Positions 52,237 to 60,312 of a DNA stretch of 64,000 nucleotides are shown piece by piece. How positions within the stretch are numbered: position 1 is the stretch's first letter; every line of letters begins with the position of its first letter. The translations under genes and the position numbers were made by a program. The stretch covers positions 97,150 to 161,149 of the forward strand of contig NZ_JAJMOY010000009.1 in NCBI RefSeq assembly GCF_020991415.1. The letters are read 5' to 3'. The notes under the pieces were generated by a model. It made no database searches. It saw only the letters and a program-made list of their open reading frames with translations, and was not told where the DNA came from. The stretch is from Flavobacterium sp. ENC. GTDB lineage: Bacteria > Bacteroidota > Bacteroidia > Flavobacteriales > Flavobacteriaceae.

Positions 52237-52881
52237 TTAATCGTTAATTGTAGCATTACTATCTGCTTCAATAAAAGAAAGATCATAACCTCCGAAGGCT
52301 TTCATATAACTTCTCAGTGAAGTCCCGTAAGCATCTCTGAAACGCTTGTTTCCTCTGTTTTTAAAGAAGTTTTTTACTGAACCTGCGCCTCCGAGATGTG
52401 CAGCTGCCAAAATTCCGGATTCCGTAATTTCCACACCATTAATAACTTTTCCCTCATACTTTTCAATTTCATTGCGTAAAATCCATTTGTTTTTAGACAG
52501 TAGCGCAATAAAAGCTTTTTCTTGTAAAGCAGGATCTTTCAGGAAAGCTTTGTCATTGTGAATACCAATAGCTCTTAAAGCTTTAGAACCAAACTGGTAT
52601 TTACCCATGTACCCTAAGGAATTAACCAGCCGGTATTTTCCTTGGGATTCTTTAAAAGCAACTGCTTCTTTGAACCCAATCAGATGATTTCCGGTGTATG
52701 GGATGTTTAAATTTAAATTAGGATAATCATCCTTTTCTTGTGATGGAAGTAAGTATTCGGATCCATCCGTTTTTTCGATTAAAAACCACGGTTTGGTTTT
52801 TAGATTAAAGGGTTTAAAACCCAGGCTTAAAAATGTAATAATAACAATCAAACTCGAGTAAAAGTACCATTTCTTTATCAT
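52237..52881 (-). CDS. Membrane-anchored lysozyme-like (lytic transglycosylase-type) protein
   Basis: A 214-residue protein with one N-terminal membrane segment (residues 6-22). The rest resembles a lysozyme-like fold: AVAFKESQGKYRLVNSLGYMGKYQFG supplies a candidate catalytic Glu in FKESQGKY, and ILAAAHLGGAGSVKNFF resembles the AxHxGG segment of phage and bacterial transglycosylases. It probably cuts peptidoglycan in the periplasm. Catalysis is inferred, and no LysM domain is visible. Confidence 0.75.
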   Translation of the reverse strand: MIKKWYFYSSLIVIITFLSLGFKPFNLKTKPWFLIEKTDGSEYLLPSQEKDDYPNLNLNIPYTGNHLIGFKEAVAFKESQGKYRLVNSLGYMGKYQFGSKALRAIGIHNDKAFLKDPALQEKAFIALLSKNKWILRNEIEKYEGKVINGVEITESGILAAAHLGGAGSVKNFFKNRGNKRFRDAYGTSLRSYMKAFGGYDLSFIEADSNATIND

Positions 52882-52980
52882 AAATTGTTTTTCTTCAAAA
52901 CGCTGTCACCTTTTTGAAATTTCTACGGTGCAAAGATAAAAAAAATTGTAATTATACTAATAATCAGTATTTTAGCATTT

Positions 52981-53901
52981 TTAAAAATAAAGAGCATGTG
53001 CTTTAAGCCCTTTATTGGCGGAGTATTCCAAAGTTGGGGCAGGAATTTTAATCGTGTTCAAAACGGAAAAAATAGTTTTCAAAAAATGCGATTTTGTGTT
53101 AATTTTAGCTAAATCAACGTCAAAACTAAGAAAAAACTGACGATATTTTTCCGGATTTTCGACCGAAACCGGAATTTCATTTTGTACATTTCCGGATAAC
53201 ATTCCCTCAGCTCCATATCCAAAAGCTACATTTAACCACTTCGGAATTTTTGATTCTTTCGCAAAAGAATGAAGGTTAACAGAAAGCCAATAGGTTTGTC
53301 CGTTGTAGTCTTTCAGGATTTGTTCGTTTAGCGAACTTCCCAGTTTATCAGGCCTTCTATCAGCATAAGAAGTGGTGTGAAAAGAAAATTTAGGTGTAAT
53401 ACGTTGTTCTTTCCAAAGTAATTGCTGAGACACATATAAGGCCGTTCCCGTCGTATTCGCAATAATATCTCCCGAAGAAGCTCCCCACTCGGAGGAATAA
53501 CCATCGAAAACTTCAACAGCGGCTAAAAAAACAAAACCAATTCCGGCGCCATAAACTAATTGCTTTTTAGTATCAGCACCGCTCCAGTTCAGGGCTTCTG
53601 CGCCAAATCTTCCCAAATGATAAGCAGAATAGAAATGTCCGACCTTATCCATTTGCAGCCATTCCTTATTATCATTTATAAAATGAAATTTAGACTGCGG
53701 ATAATCGACATACCAAATCTGATTCAAACCAATTAAAGTAGCTGAAGCTAAAGCAGCTTCAGTTACGATAACCGTATTTTGTCTTTTTAAATTTAAAGTA
53801 TCTGAAGGCGTTAAAAAGGTATCGATTTTACTCTGAGCTTTCATCAATTGAAAATTCAAAAAAAATAAAATCAATAAAATGGGGGCATTTTTTAAATTCA
53901 A
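52981..53901 (-). CDS. DUF2279-family membrane/periplasmic protein
   Basis: A 306-residue protein with a signal peptide (LLILFFLNFQLMKAQ). DKVGHFYSAYHLGRFGAEALNW and EVFDGYSSEWGASSGDIIANTTGTALY are the conserved blocks of DUF2279 (YfiM-like). Short hydrophobic helices and strand-rich parts suggest an outer-membrane-associated fold. Function unknown. The stop lies 2 nt inside the gap before mltG, and both are on the same strand, so co-transcription with mltG is likely. Confidence 0.86.
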   Translation of the reverse strand: MNLKNAPILLILFFLNFQLMKAQSKIDTFLTPSDTLNLKRQNTVIVTEAALASATLIGLNQIWYVDYPQSKFHFINDNKEWLQMDKVGHFYSAYHLGRFGAEALNWSGADTKKQLVYGAGIGFVFLAAVEVFDGYSSEWGASSGDIIANTTGTALYVSQQLLWKEQRITPKFSFHTTSYADRRPDKLGSSLNEQILKDYNGQTYWLSVNLHSFAKESKIPKWLNVAFGYGAEGMLSGNVQNEIPVSVENPEKYRQFFLSFDVDLAKINTKSHFLKTIFSVLNTIKIPAPTLEYSANKGLKAHALYF

Positions 53902-53903
53902 AA

Positions 53904-54944
53904 CTATCTTGTTACTCCCTGACCGGCAATCCAGTCTGAATATTTTTTGGCGTTAATGGTATGCTGTTCGTAAGTAGAAGCAAATTCGTGATACCCAAAA
54001 CGATCTACACTGGCACAGAAATAGATATAATCGTGTTTTTCCGGATTTAAAACAGCTTCCAGCGCTGTAATATCAGGCATCGCGATGGGTCCCGGAGGAA
54101 GTCCCACATTTACATATGTATTATAAGGCGATTTCATGATCAGATCGTTATAAAAAACCCTTTTAATAACCTGGTCAAAATTATTAGATTTTAATTTCAA
54201 CGCGTAGATTACGGTCGGGTCAGCCTGTAAAGGCATTGCCAAACGCAAACGGTTCAAATAAACACCGGCGATACGAGGCCTTTCGTCTTTTTTAACGGAT
54301 TCCTTATGAACAATAGAAGCTAAAATTGTAGCCTGAACCGGAGTTAAGCCCTGTGCTTTTGCTTTTGCAATTCTGTCAGCTGTCCAGAAATTATGATATT
54401 CCTTAATCATTTTATCACGGAATTTCTCTGCAGAAGTATTCCAGTAAATTTCATAGGTATTCGGAATGAACATGGCGAAAACATTGTCTTCGTTAAAACC
54501 ATTTTCCTTTAGGAAAGTAGAATCTTTGATGGCTTTCATCAGCGATAAACTGTCTGCTTCGATCTCAGATCCAACTCTTCCGGCAAAATTTTCCAGACGC
54601 TCCTGATTGTTAAAGGCCAATTTCACAGGCACATTAGAACGCATCGCTCTTACCAGATCAATATTATTCATGTCTTTTTTAAGCAAAAAACGACCTGATT
54701 TCACATTGTCAGGATAGCTTCTCTTATTGGCTACCATTTCAAAATTATCGAAATTTTTAATGTAAGGCGCTATTATCTTTTTAACATCGGTATAATTTGC
54801 TCCCGTCGGAACATATACGTATACTTCTTTTTCTTCGAATTTTGTATTGGAACTGAAAATTCTACTAATCAAAATGAATCCGTAAATCATTAAAACTGAA
54901 ATTACGGCTACGGCAGTTAACGTGATTATTTTTTTTATAGTCAA
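53904..54944 (-). CDS. mltG: Endolytic murein transglycosylase MltG
   Basis: A 346-residue membrane-anchored enzyme that cuts nascent glycan strands. One N-terminal helix (residues 7-27) is followed by the YceG domain. The catalytic Glu is probably in ASIVHKESVKKDERPRIAGVYLNRL, and LPPGPIAMPDITALEAVLNPE is the family signature. The C-terminus is a bit different from E. coli (YFCASVDRFGYHEFASTYEQH). It limits glycan length during growth and division. DUF2279 follows by 2 nt and an acetyltransferase precedes by 16 nt. Confidence 0.95.
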   Translation of the reverse strand: MTIKKIITLTAVAVISVLMIYGFILISRIFSSNTKFEEKEVYVYVPTGANYTDVKKIIAPYIKNFDNFEMVANKRSYPDNVKSGRFLLKKDMNNIDLVRAMRSNVPVKLAFNNQERLENFAGRVGSEIEADSLSLMKAIKDSTFLKENGFNEDNVFAMFIPNTYEIYWNTSAEKFRDKMIKEYHNFWTADRIAKAKAQGLTPVQATILASIVHKESVKKDERPRIAGVYLNRLRLAMPLQADPTVIYALKLKSNNFDQVIKRVFYNDLIMKSPYNTYVNVGLPPGPIAMPDITALEAVLNPEKHDYIYFCASVDRFGYHEFASTYEQHTINAKKYSDWIAGQGVTR

Positions 54945-54960
54945 AGCTGAAATTTTAAAG

Positions 54961-55488
54961 TTATTTGTTAATTAATTGAAATATTGCTTCATCCTGATAC
55001 TGGTTATTTTGCAAAATCCAATCTTTTTTAATTCCTGTTTCCTTAAAGCCAAATTTAGTAAAAAGTGCTATACTAGCTACATTTCCTACATTAATATTTG
55101 CATATAATTGATGCAGGTTTAGATTATGAAAAGAGTATTTAATTAATAATCCTAGTGCCTCAGAACCAACCTTTTGGTTTCTGTTGTCCTTATTCTGAAT
55201 GACAATTCCAATTCCCGCCCTGTTATTTTTCGGATCAAATTCAAATAAATCAATCAATCCGATAGCCGGAAAATCTTCATCCTGACAGATCGCCAGCCTC
55301 AATTGTTTGGCTTCGTAAATATCCTGATGTGCATTTTCGAGATATTGACGTACCAAAAACCGGCTGTAAGGGGTTTGTGTGTTACTCACTTCCCAAATAC
55401 TCTGGTCGTTTTCCATTGCATACACAAACTCCAGATCATTAGGTTCTAGTGCGCGCAGGTAAACAGAATCTCCTTTTAGCGTTATCAT
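54961..55488 (-). CDS. GNAT-family N-acetyltransferase
   Basis: A 175-residue acetyltransferase. The start LKGDSVYLRALEPNDLEFVYAMEND and IGIVIQNKDNRNQKVGSEALGLLIKY (acetyl-CoA loop) place it near the RimJ/SpeG-like group. NVASIALFTKFGFKETG is the final helix-strand. It lies 16 bp upstream of mltG. A tandem GGAATTT repeat precedes it. Confidence 0.89.
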   Translation of the reverse strand: MITLKGDSVYLRALEPNDLEFVYAMENDQSIWEVSNTQTPYSRFLVRQYLENAHQDIYEAKQLRLAICQDEDFPAIGLIDLFEFDPKNNRAGIGIVIQNKDNRNQKVGSEALGLLIKYSFHNLNLHQLYANINVGNVASIALFTKFGFKETGIKKDWILQNNQYQDEAIFQLINK

Positions 55489-55490
55489 TT

Positions 55491-55595
55491 TTGATTTTGG
55501 ATTTTAGATTTTGGATTTTGGATTTTGGAATTTGGATTTTGGAATTTGGAATTTGGAATTTGGAATTTGGAATTTGGAATTTGGAATTTAAAAAA
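55491..55595. repeat. TTTGGAA / TTTTAGA 7-bp tandem repeat
   Basis: Starting as TTTTGGATTTTAGATTTTGGA, the array turns into at least seven consecutive TTTGGAA units (to 55588). It is the most regular tandem repeat in the window and a likely length-variable locus. It lies between two minus-strand genes. Confidence 0.9.
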
Positions 55596-55602
55596 TTGAT
55601 TT

Positions 55603-56385
55603 TTAAACTTCTATCGTTCCTTTAAAAACAAATTTTGCAGGTCCGGTTAAGAAAACATTGGAAAAGTGTTCACCGGTTTTATCAAAAGAAACCACCAGCT
55701 TGCCGCCTTCCACGTTCAGATTGATCGACGTTTTATCGGTCTGACCAATGGCATTCATGGCAATTGCAACGGCTGTAGCACCGGTACCACAGGCAAGCGT
55801 TTCATCTTCAACGCCTCTTTCGTAAGTACGAAGTGAAAAAGTACTGTCATCTACTTTTTTTACAAAATTGATATTGCTCCCTTTTTCTCCATACAATTCA
55901 CCGTAACGAATGGCTGCTCCGTTTTCCTTTACATTATAGTGCTCTAAATCATCCACAAGCTGTACGTGATGCGGAGAGCCCGTATTTAAAAAAGTATACG
56001 TATCTTTTTTCTGAATTTCATCCACATCAATCATTTGCAAAGAAACAATAGCATCATCCCCTACTGAAGCATGATGCAAACCATCAGTGGCAATAAAAGT
56101 GGTTTTATCGTCAATAACCCCTAATTGATTCGCAAAAGCGACCAGACAGCGGCCACCGTTCCCACACATCGAACTTTGGTTTCCATCTGAATTATAATAC
56201 ACCATTCTAAAATCGGTTTCAGCGTCATTTTCAAGCAAAATAAGTCCGTCAGCACCAATTCCGAAACGCCTGTCACACAAGCGCTCAATTAGTTTGGTAT
56301 TGTCTTTGGGGAAAAACCCGGAACGATTGTCAATCATCACAAAATCATTCCCTGTACCCTGATATTTATAAAATTCTATCTGCAT
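55603..56385 (-). CDS. dapF: Diaminopimelate epimerase
   Basis: A 260-residue PLP-independent racemase that converts LL- to meso-diaminopimelate for lysine and peptidoglycan. The two catalytic cysteines lie in SSMCGNGGRCL and LACGTGATA, and FYKYQGTGNDFVMIDNR is the family start. Both halves of the pseudo-symmetric fold are present. The gene precedes an acetyltransferase and mltG on the same strand; cell-wall functions cluster here. Confidence 0.95.
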   Translation of the reverse strand: MQIEFYKYQGTGNDFVMIDNRSGFFPKDNTKLIERLCDRRFGIGADGLILLENDAETDFRMVYYNSDGNQSSMCGNGGRCLVAFANQLGVIDDKTTFIATDGLHHASVGDDAIVSLQMIDVDEIQKKDTYTFLNTGSPHHVQLVDDLEHYNVKENGAAIRYGELYGEKGSNINFVKKVDDSTFSLRTYERGVEDETLACGTGATAVAIAMNAIGQTDKTSINLNVEGGKLVVSFDKTGEHFSNVFLTGPAKFVFKGTIEV

Positions 56386-56524
56386 TTTTATTCGGTTAAG
56401 AAGTACAAAAGTACGAACTATTAATTAATGAAATGTTAATCATTGTTAAAGAGCGTTAAACCATTTTTCTACATAATTTTTTCAATTAATTTTACGTTAA
56501 ATAACTTAAACATAAATTCTAATT

Positions 56525-57925
56525 ATGAAAAGATTTTCAGCCTTATTTTTAGTGTCATTATTAAGCGGCGCTATTACCCTTGGTGCTTACAAGTTATTAT
56601 TTGAAAGCAACAATTCTTTTTTTGGAAAAGGAAATTCTGTTGTAACCCTTGCCCCGGATTCCTACGGCAAAAATGTTGCACTGTCTGCTGAAACTGTCGA
56701 CTTTACAGCTGCAGCCGATAAAACAATTCATACTGTTGTGCACGTAAAAAATGTCTCTCGACGAACCGTAAGTAATCCGATGATGGAATTTTTCTACGGT
56801 TACGGAGGACAACAGCAGCAAGAACAGGTCGGAACCGGCTCCGGTGTTATTATTTCTGAGGACGGCTATATTGTAACCAACAATCACGTGATTAAGGATG
56901 CATCCGAAATTGAAATTACTTTAAACAATAAAAAATCGTACACGGCCAAACTTATTGGTACTGATTCGAAAATGGATATCGCATTATTAAAAATCAATGC
57001 TGATGAAAAACTTCCTTACACCGCTTTTGCAAATTCAGATTCTGTAAAAATTGGTGAATGGGTTTTGGCAGTTGGAAATCCATATAATCTAACTTCAACC
57101 GTAACAGCCGGTATCGTATCGGCGAAAGCCAGAAATCTGGATACTAATGGAATTCAGTCTTTTATCCAGACCGATGCTGCCGTAAACCCCGGAAATAGCG
57201 GTGGTGCACTGGTAAACACCAGAGGGGAACTAATCGGCATCAACACTATGATTTCATCAATGACAGGATCTTATGTTGGATATTCGTTCGCTGTTCCTTC
57301 TAATATCGCCCGAAAAATTATCGAGGACATTATGGAATTCGGAAATGTTCAAAGAGGAATTTTAGGTGTTGAAGGAGGAGAATTAAATAGTACGGCCTCA
57401 AAAGAATTGGGAATTACCCAAACACAAGGTTTCTATGTTAAAAAAGTGACCAAAAATTCAGGAGCTGAAAAAGCAGGACTTGGAGCAGGAGATATTATTA
57501 TAAAACTGGACGAACAAAATATTGCTACTTATGCCGATCTTTCAGGATATATCAATACAAAACGTCCAAATGATGTTGTAAACGTAACCTACATTAAAGA
57601 CGGAAAAACGAAAACAGTTCCGGTAACTCTAAGCAAAAATGAATTTTACAGTGCTGAATTTAAAGGAATAGAATTAGAAAATATTGATGCTGCTGATAAA
57701 AAGAAATTCAGAATTGATTACGGAGTAAAAATCAGAAGCATTTCAAATGAGAATCTGATGCAATATCAGAATGAACTGCAAGGCAATATTATTTTAAGTA
57801 TTGACAATGTAAAAGCGACAAATGTTGAAACTGTTTCAAAACTTTTAAAACAAAAAGACGAAGGACAGAGTGTACGTATTGAAATGATCAATAAAAGCGG
57901 AGAAATTCTCCGAATTATTATCTAA
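56525..57925 (+). CDS. DegP/HtrA-family periplasmic serine protease
   Basis: A 466-residue trypsin-like protease. The N-terminal hydrophobic segment directs it to the periplasm. The triad is His121 (TNNHVIKD), Asp151 (SKMDIALL) and Ser225 (NPGNSGGAL). Two PDZ domains follow, about residues 275-365 and 380-466, the second less regular. It degrades or refolds misfolded envelope proteins. Transcribed alone. A GACTGAAAACT repeat and then a terminator lie downstream. Confidence 0.95.
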   Translation: MKRFSALFLVSLLSGAITLGAYKLLFESNNSFFGKGNSVVTLAPDSYGKNVALSAETVDFTAAADKTIHTVVHVKNVSRRTVSNPMMEFFYGYGGQQQQEQVGTGSGVIISEDGYIVTNNHVIKDASEIEITLNNKKSYTAKLIGTDSKMDIALLKINADEKLPYTAFANSDSVKIGEWVLAVGNPYNLTSTVTAGIVSAKARNLDTNGIQSFIQTDAAVNPGNSGGALVNTRGELIGINTMISSMTGSYVGYSFAVPSNIARKIIEDIMEFGNVQRGILGVEGGELNSTASKELGITQTQGFYVKKVTKNSGAEKAGLGAGDIIIKLDEQNIATYADLSGYINTKRPNDVVNVTYIKDGKTKTVPVTLSKNEFYSAEFKGIELENIDAADKKKFRIDYGVKIRSISNENLMQYQNELQGNIILSIDNVKATNVETVSKLLKQKDEGQSVRIEMINKSGEILRIII

Positions 57926-57929
57926 AATT

Positions 57930-57990
57930 AGTCTCAGTTTTTAGTTACAGTCTCAGTCAGACGCTGTGACTGAAAACTGAAAACTGGGAC
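57930..57990. repeat. CTCAGTTTTTAGT / GACTGAAAACT inverted repeat
   Basis: GTCTCAGTTTTTAGTTACAG faces GTGACTGAAAACTGAAAACT. Same family as 25928-26043 and 37171-37310. Confidence 0.75.
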
Positions 57991-58006
57991 GAAAATAACA
58001 ACTTCA

Positions 58007-58040
58007 AAAGCCATCTTAAAAAATAAGGTGGCTTTTTTTA
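58007..58040 (+). terminator. Terminator after the DegP-like gene
   Basis: AAAAGCCATCTTA pairs with TAAGGTGGCTTTT (one G-T pair) and is followed by a T-run. Confidence 0.85.
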
Positions 58041-58065
58041 TTTTCGAAAATAAATGCTAAAATAG

Positions 58066-58096
58066 TTTACGAAATCGATTGAAATGGATACTTTTG
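58066..58096 (+). promoter_or_regulatory. Promoter of gap
   Basis: TACTTTTG (58089-58096) matches the -7 consensus. TTTA at 58066-58069 lies 19 nt upstream, one base off TTTG. The ATG follows 49 nt later. Confidence 0.6.
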
Positions 58097-58144
58097 CGCA
58101 AAATTTTAAAATAGAACCCTATTTATTTTTTCAAATTTTCAATT

Positions 58145-59593
58145 ATGAGCAAAAAAACTTTATACCAAAAAGAAGTATCACTTCAAGTCGACCGAAGGAG
58201 AGCTGGTGTCGAATTAATTAAAATCATAAGTGATTTATGGTATGACAAATCCATCGAAATGGTGCTGTTCAAAAATCAATTATTGGATAAAAATGTCAGC
58301 GATATTATCAACCTGCATCAGTATGCCGGAGAATTTGTCGGGAAACCTATTACCATTTTTGATTCCGTTGAAATCGCTCAGGTTATTTTATCATTAGATC
58401 TTCCTCCTGCAAAATTAGACTTAGGAAAGCTAACGTACGAGTACCGTTTGGAAGATGAAAAATATCCCGATGCCAGATATTTTGTTCTGGATAAATTGAA
58501 AAAAGCAAAATCATCAGAAGAAATCCAGCCCAAAGACGTAGTGCTTTATGGCTTTGGAAGAATCGGCCGATTATTAGCAAGAGAGCTAATGTCAAAAACC
58601 GGAAAGGGAAATCAATTGCGCCTGAGAGCGATTGTAACCCGTGACACAAATGATGTTAATAGCTTAGAGAAACGAGCTTCTTTATTACGCTATGATTCCA
58701 TCCACGGAGATTTTCAGGGTTCTGTGACCACTGACCCAAAAAATAATGCTTTGATTATCAATGGCACTACCGTTCACATGATTACGGCAAATTCCCCTGA
58801 AGAAATAGATTATACACCATATGGCATCAATGACGCACTGGTTATTGACAACACCGGTGTATTTACTACCGAAGCGGCTTTAAAAAGGCACTTAACCTCA
58901 AATGGTGTCAGCAAAGTTTTACTAACAGCTCCCGGAAAGGGAGTTCCTAATATTGTTCATGGTGTCAATCACAATGATTATAATCCCGATGAAATCCATA
59001 TTTTTTCGGCAGCATCCTGTACTACTAACGCCATTACACCGGTTTTGAAAGCTATTGAAGATACTTTGGGAGTTGTGAAAGGCCATTTGGAAACCATTCA
59101 TGCCTATACAAACGATCAGAATTTAGTCGATAATATGCACAAAAAATACCGCCGCGGAAGGGCAGCTGCTTTAAATATGGTTATAACGGAAACCGGAGCA
59201 GGAAGTGCGGTAGCAAAAGCATTACCTTCTTTGGAAGGAAAATTAACGTCTAATGCGATAAGAGTCCCCGTTCCAAACGGTTCCCTGGTAGTCCTTAATT
59301 TAGAAGTAAAAAAAGCAACAAGCATTGCCGGGATTAATAAAATAATGAAAAAGTATGCTCTGGAAGGAGAATTGGTAGAGCAGATTAAATATTCCCTAAA
59401 CAATGAATTAGTTTCATCGGACATTGTTGGAACTTCAGCCCCATCCATTTATGACAGCAATGCTACCATTGTGGCTAAAGATGGGAAAAGCATAGTGCTC
59501 TACATTTGGTACGATAACGAGTATGGCTACAGTCATCAGGTAATCCGTTTAGCCAAGTATATTGCCAAAGTAAGACGGTTTACATATTACTAA
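58145..59593 (+). CDS. gap: Long-form glyceraldehyde-3-phosphate dehydrogenase
   Basis: A 482-residue GAPDH. The NAD-binding loop is YGFGRIGRLLAREL near residue 133, and the catalytic cysteine is Cys292 in SAASCTTNAITP. An N-terminal extension of about 130 residues with no catalytic motif precedes the fold. Similar long forms occur elsewhere in Bacteroidota. The enzyme oxidises glyceraldehyde-3-phosphate to 1,3-bisphosphoglycerate or works in reverse. Whether this copy serves glycolysis or gluconeogenesis is not visible. It has its own promoter and terminator. Confidence 0.93.
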   Translation: MSKKTLYQKEVSLQVDRRRAGVELIKIISDLWYDKSIEMVLFKNQLLDKNVSDIINLHQYAGEFVGKPITIFDSVEIAQVILSLDLPPAKLDLGKLTYEYRLEDEKYPDARYFVLDKLKKAKSSEEIQPKDVVLYGFGRIGRLLARELMSKTGKGNQLRLRAIVTRDTNDVNSLEKRASLLRYDSIHGDFQGSVTTDPKNNALIINGTTVHMITANSPEEIDYTPYGINDALVIDNTGVFTTEAALKRHLTSNGVSKVLLTAPGKGVPNIVHGVNHNDYNPDEIHIFSAASCTTNAITPVLKAIEDTLGVVKGHLETIHAYTNDQNLVDNMHKKYRRGRAAALNMVITETGAGSAVAKALPSLEGKLTSNAIRVPVPNGSLVVLNLEVKKATSIAGINKIMKKYALEGELVEQIKYSLNNELVSSDIVGTSAPSIYDSNATIVAKDGKSIVLYIWYDNEYGYSHQVIRLAKYIAKVRRFTYY

Positions 59594-59617
59594 TATAAAC
59601 CAAAACCAATTATTGCT

Positions 59618-59647
59618 AAAAACCACCAGGTATTCCTGGTGGTTTTT
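59618..59647. terminator. Bidirectional terminator after gap
   Basis: AAAAACCACCAGG-tatt-CCTGGTGGTTTTT is a perfect 13-bp stem between convergent genes. Confidence 0.93.
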
Positions 59648-59654
59648 AGTTTTA

Positions 59655-60113
59655 TTATATTGGTAAAACTGTGGTACTCTTCACTTCCGAAATCACAAAA
59701 ACCGTATTGATCAGAGAAACTTCAGGCAAAACAGACAATTTTTTCTGGTGAAAATGATGATAGCTTTCCATATCCGGAATGATAATTTTGAGCATATAAT
59801 CAAAGTTCCCCGAGACATAATTGCATTCTACAACCTCAGGCAAATTCAAAATAGACTGATTAAAACCTTCCGAAGTATCATAGGTTTGTTTGGTCAACGT
59901 AACCTGACAATAAACCGTGAGATTATTTCCTAATTTTTTCTTGTTTAAAATCGACACATACTTCTCAATAACTCCCTCTTTTTCAAGACGTTTCACCCGA
60001 TCATGAACCGGAGTTAAGGATAAATTGATCTTGTTTGCAATGTCTTTTAAGGTATAGTGCGCATCTTCCTGCAAAAGACGTAAGATTTTTTTGTCAGTTT
60101 CATCTAAAGCCAT
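59655..60113 (-). CDS. Lrp/AsnC-family transcriptional regulator
   Basis: A 152-residue regulator with an N-terminal helix-turn-helix (ILRLLQEDAHYTLKDIANKINLSLTPVHDRVKRLEKEG) and a C-terminal RAM/effector domain (residues ~65-145) that binds amino acids and drives oligomer formation. It is divergent from ald, and Lrp-type control of alanine dehydrogenase is known in several bacteria. A 24-bp near-palindrome in the shared gap is a candidate site. Confidence 0.93.
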   Translation of the reverse strand: MALDETDKKILRLLQEDAHYTLKDIANKINLSLTPVHDRVKRLEKEGVIEKYVSILNKKKLGNNLTVYCQVTLTKQTYDTSEGFNQSILNLPEVVECNYVSGNFDYMLKIIIPDMESYHHFHQKKLSVLPEVSLINTVFVISEVKSTTVLPI

Positions 60114-60210
60114 AACGAAAACGTTTTATATTTTGATTAAAAATAAGTCATTTTTTCTTTTTTGGAAGATGAAACCATTTCCAAACAGAATATTTTTCTG
60201 TAAAAATACT

Positions 60211-60234
60211 AAATAAAATAATATTTTCTTATTT
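60211..60234. promoter_or_regulatory. Candidate Lrp-type operator between the regulator and ald
   Basis: A 24-bp AT-rich sequence with ends AAATAA...TTATTT is symmetric at 20 of 24 positions. It lies 35 nt upstream of the ald -7 box and 98 nt from the regulator start. Confidence 0.45.
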
Positions 60235-60268
60235 ATCAGCGGATTATCAATAATATATTCTCTAACTG

Positions 60269-60276
60269 TAAATTTG
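60269..60276 (+). promoter_or_regulatory. Candidate -7 box for ald
   Basis: TAAATTTG matches TAnnTTTG, 36 nt before the ald ATG. No TTTG at the proper -33 distance, which fits a regulated promoter. Confidence 0.55.
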
Positions 60277-60312
60277 TAAAAACAATTTCAAAAAACAAAA
60301 AAATATAACGAT

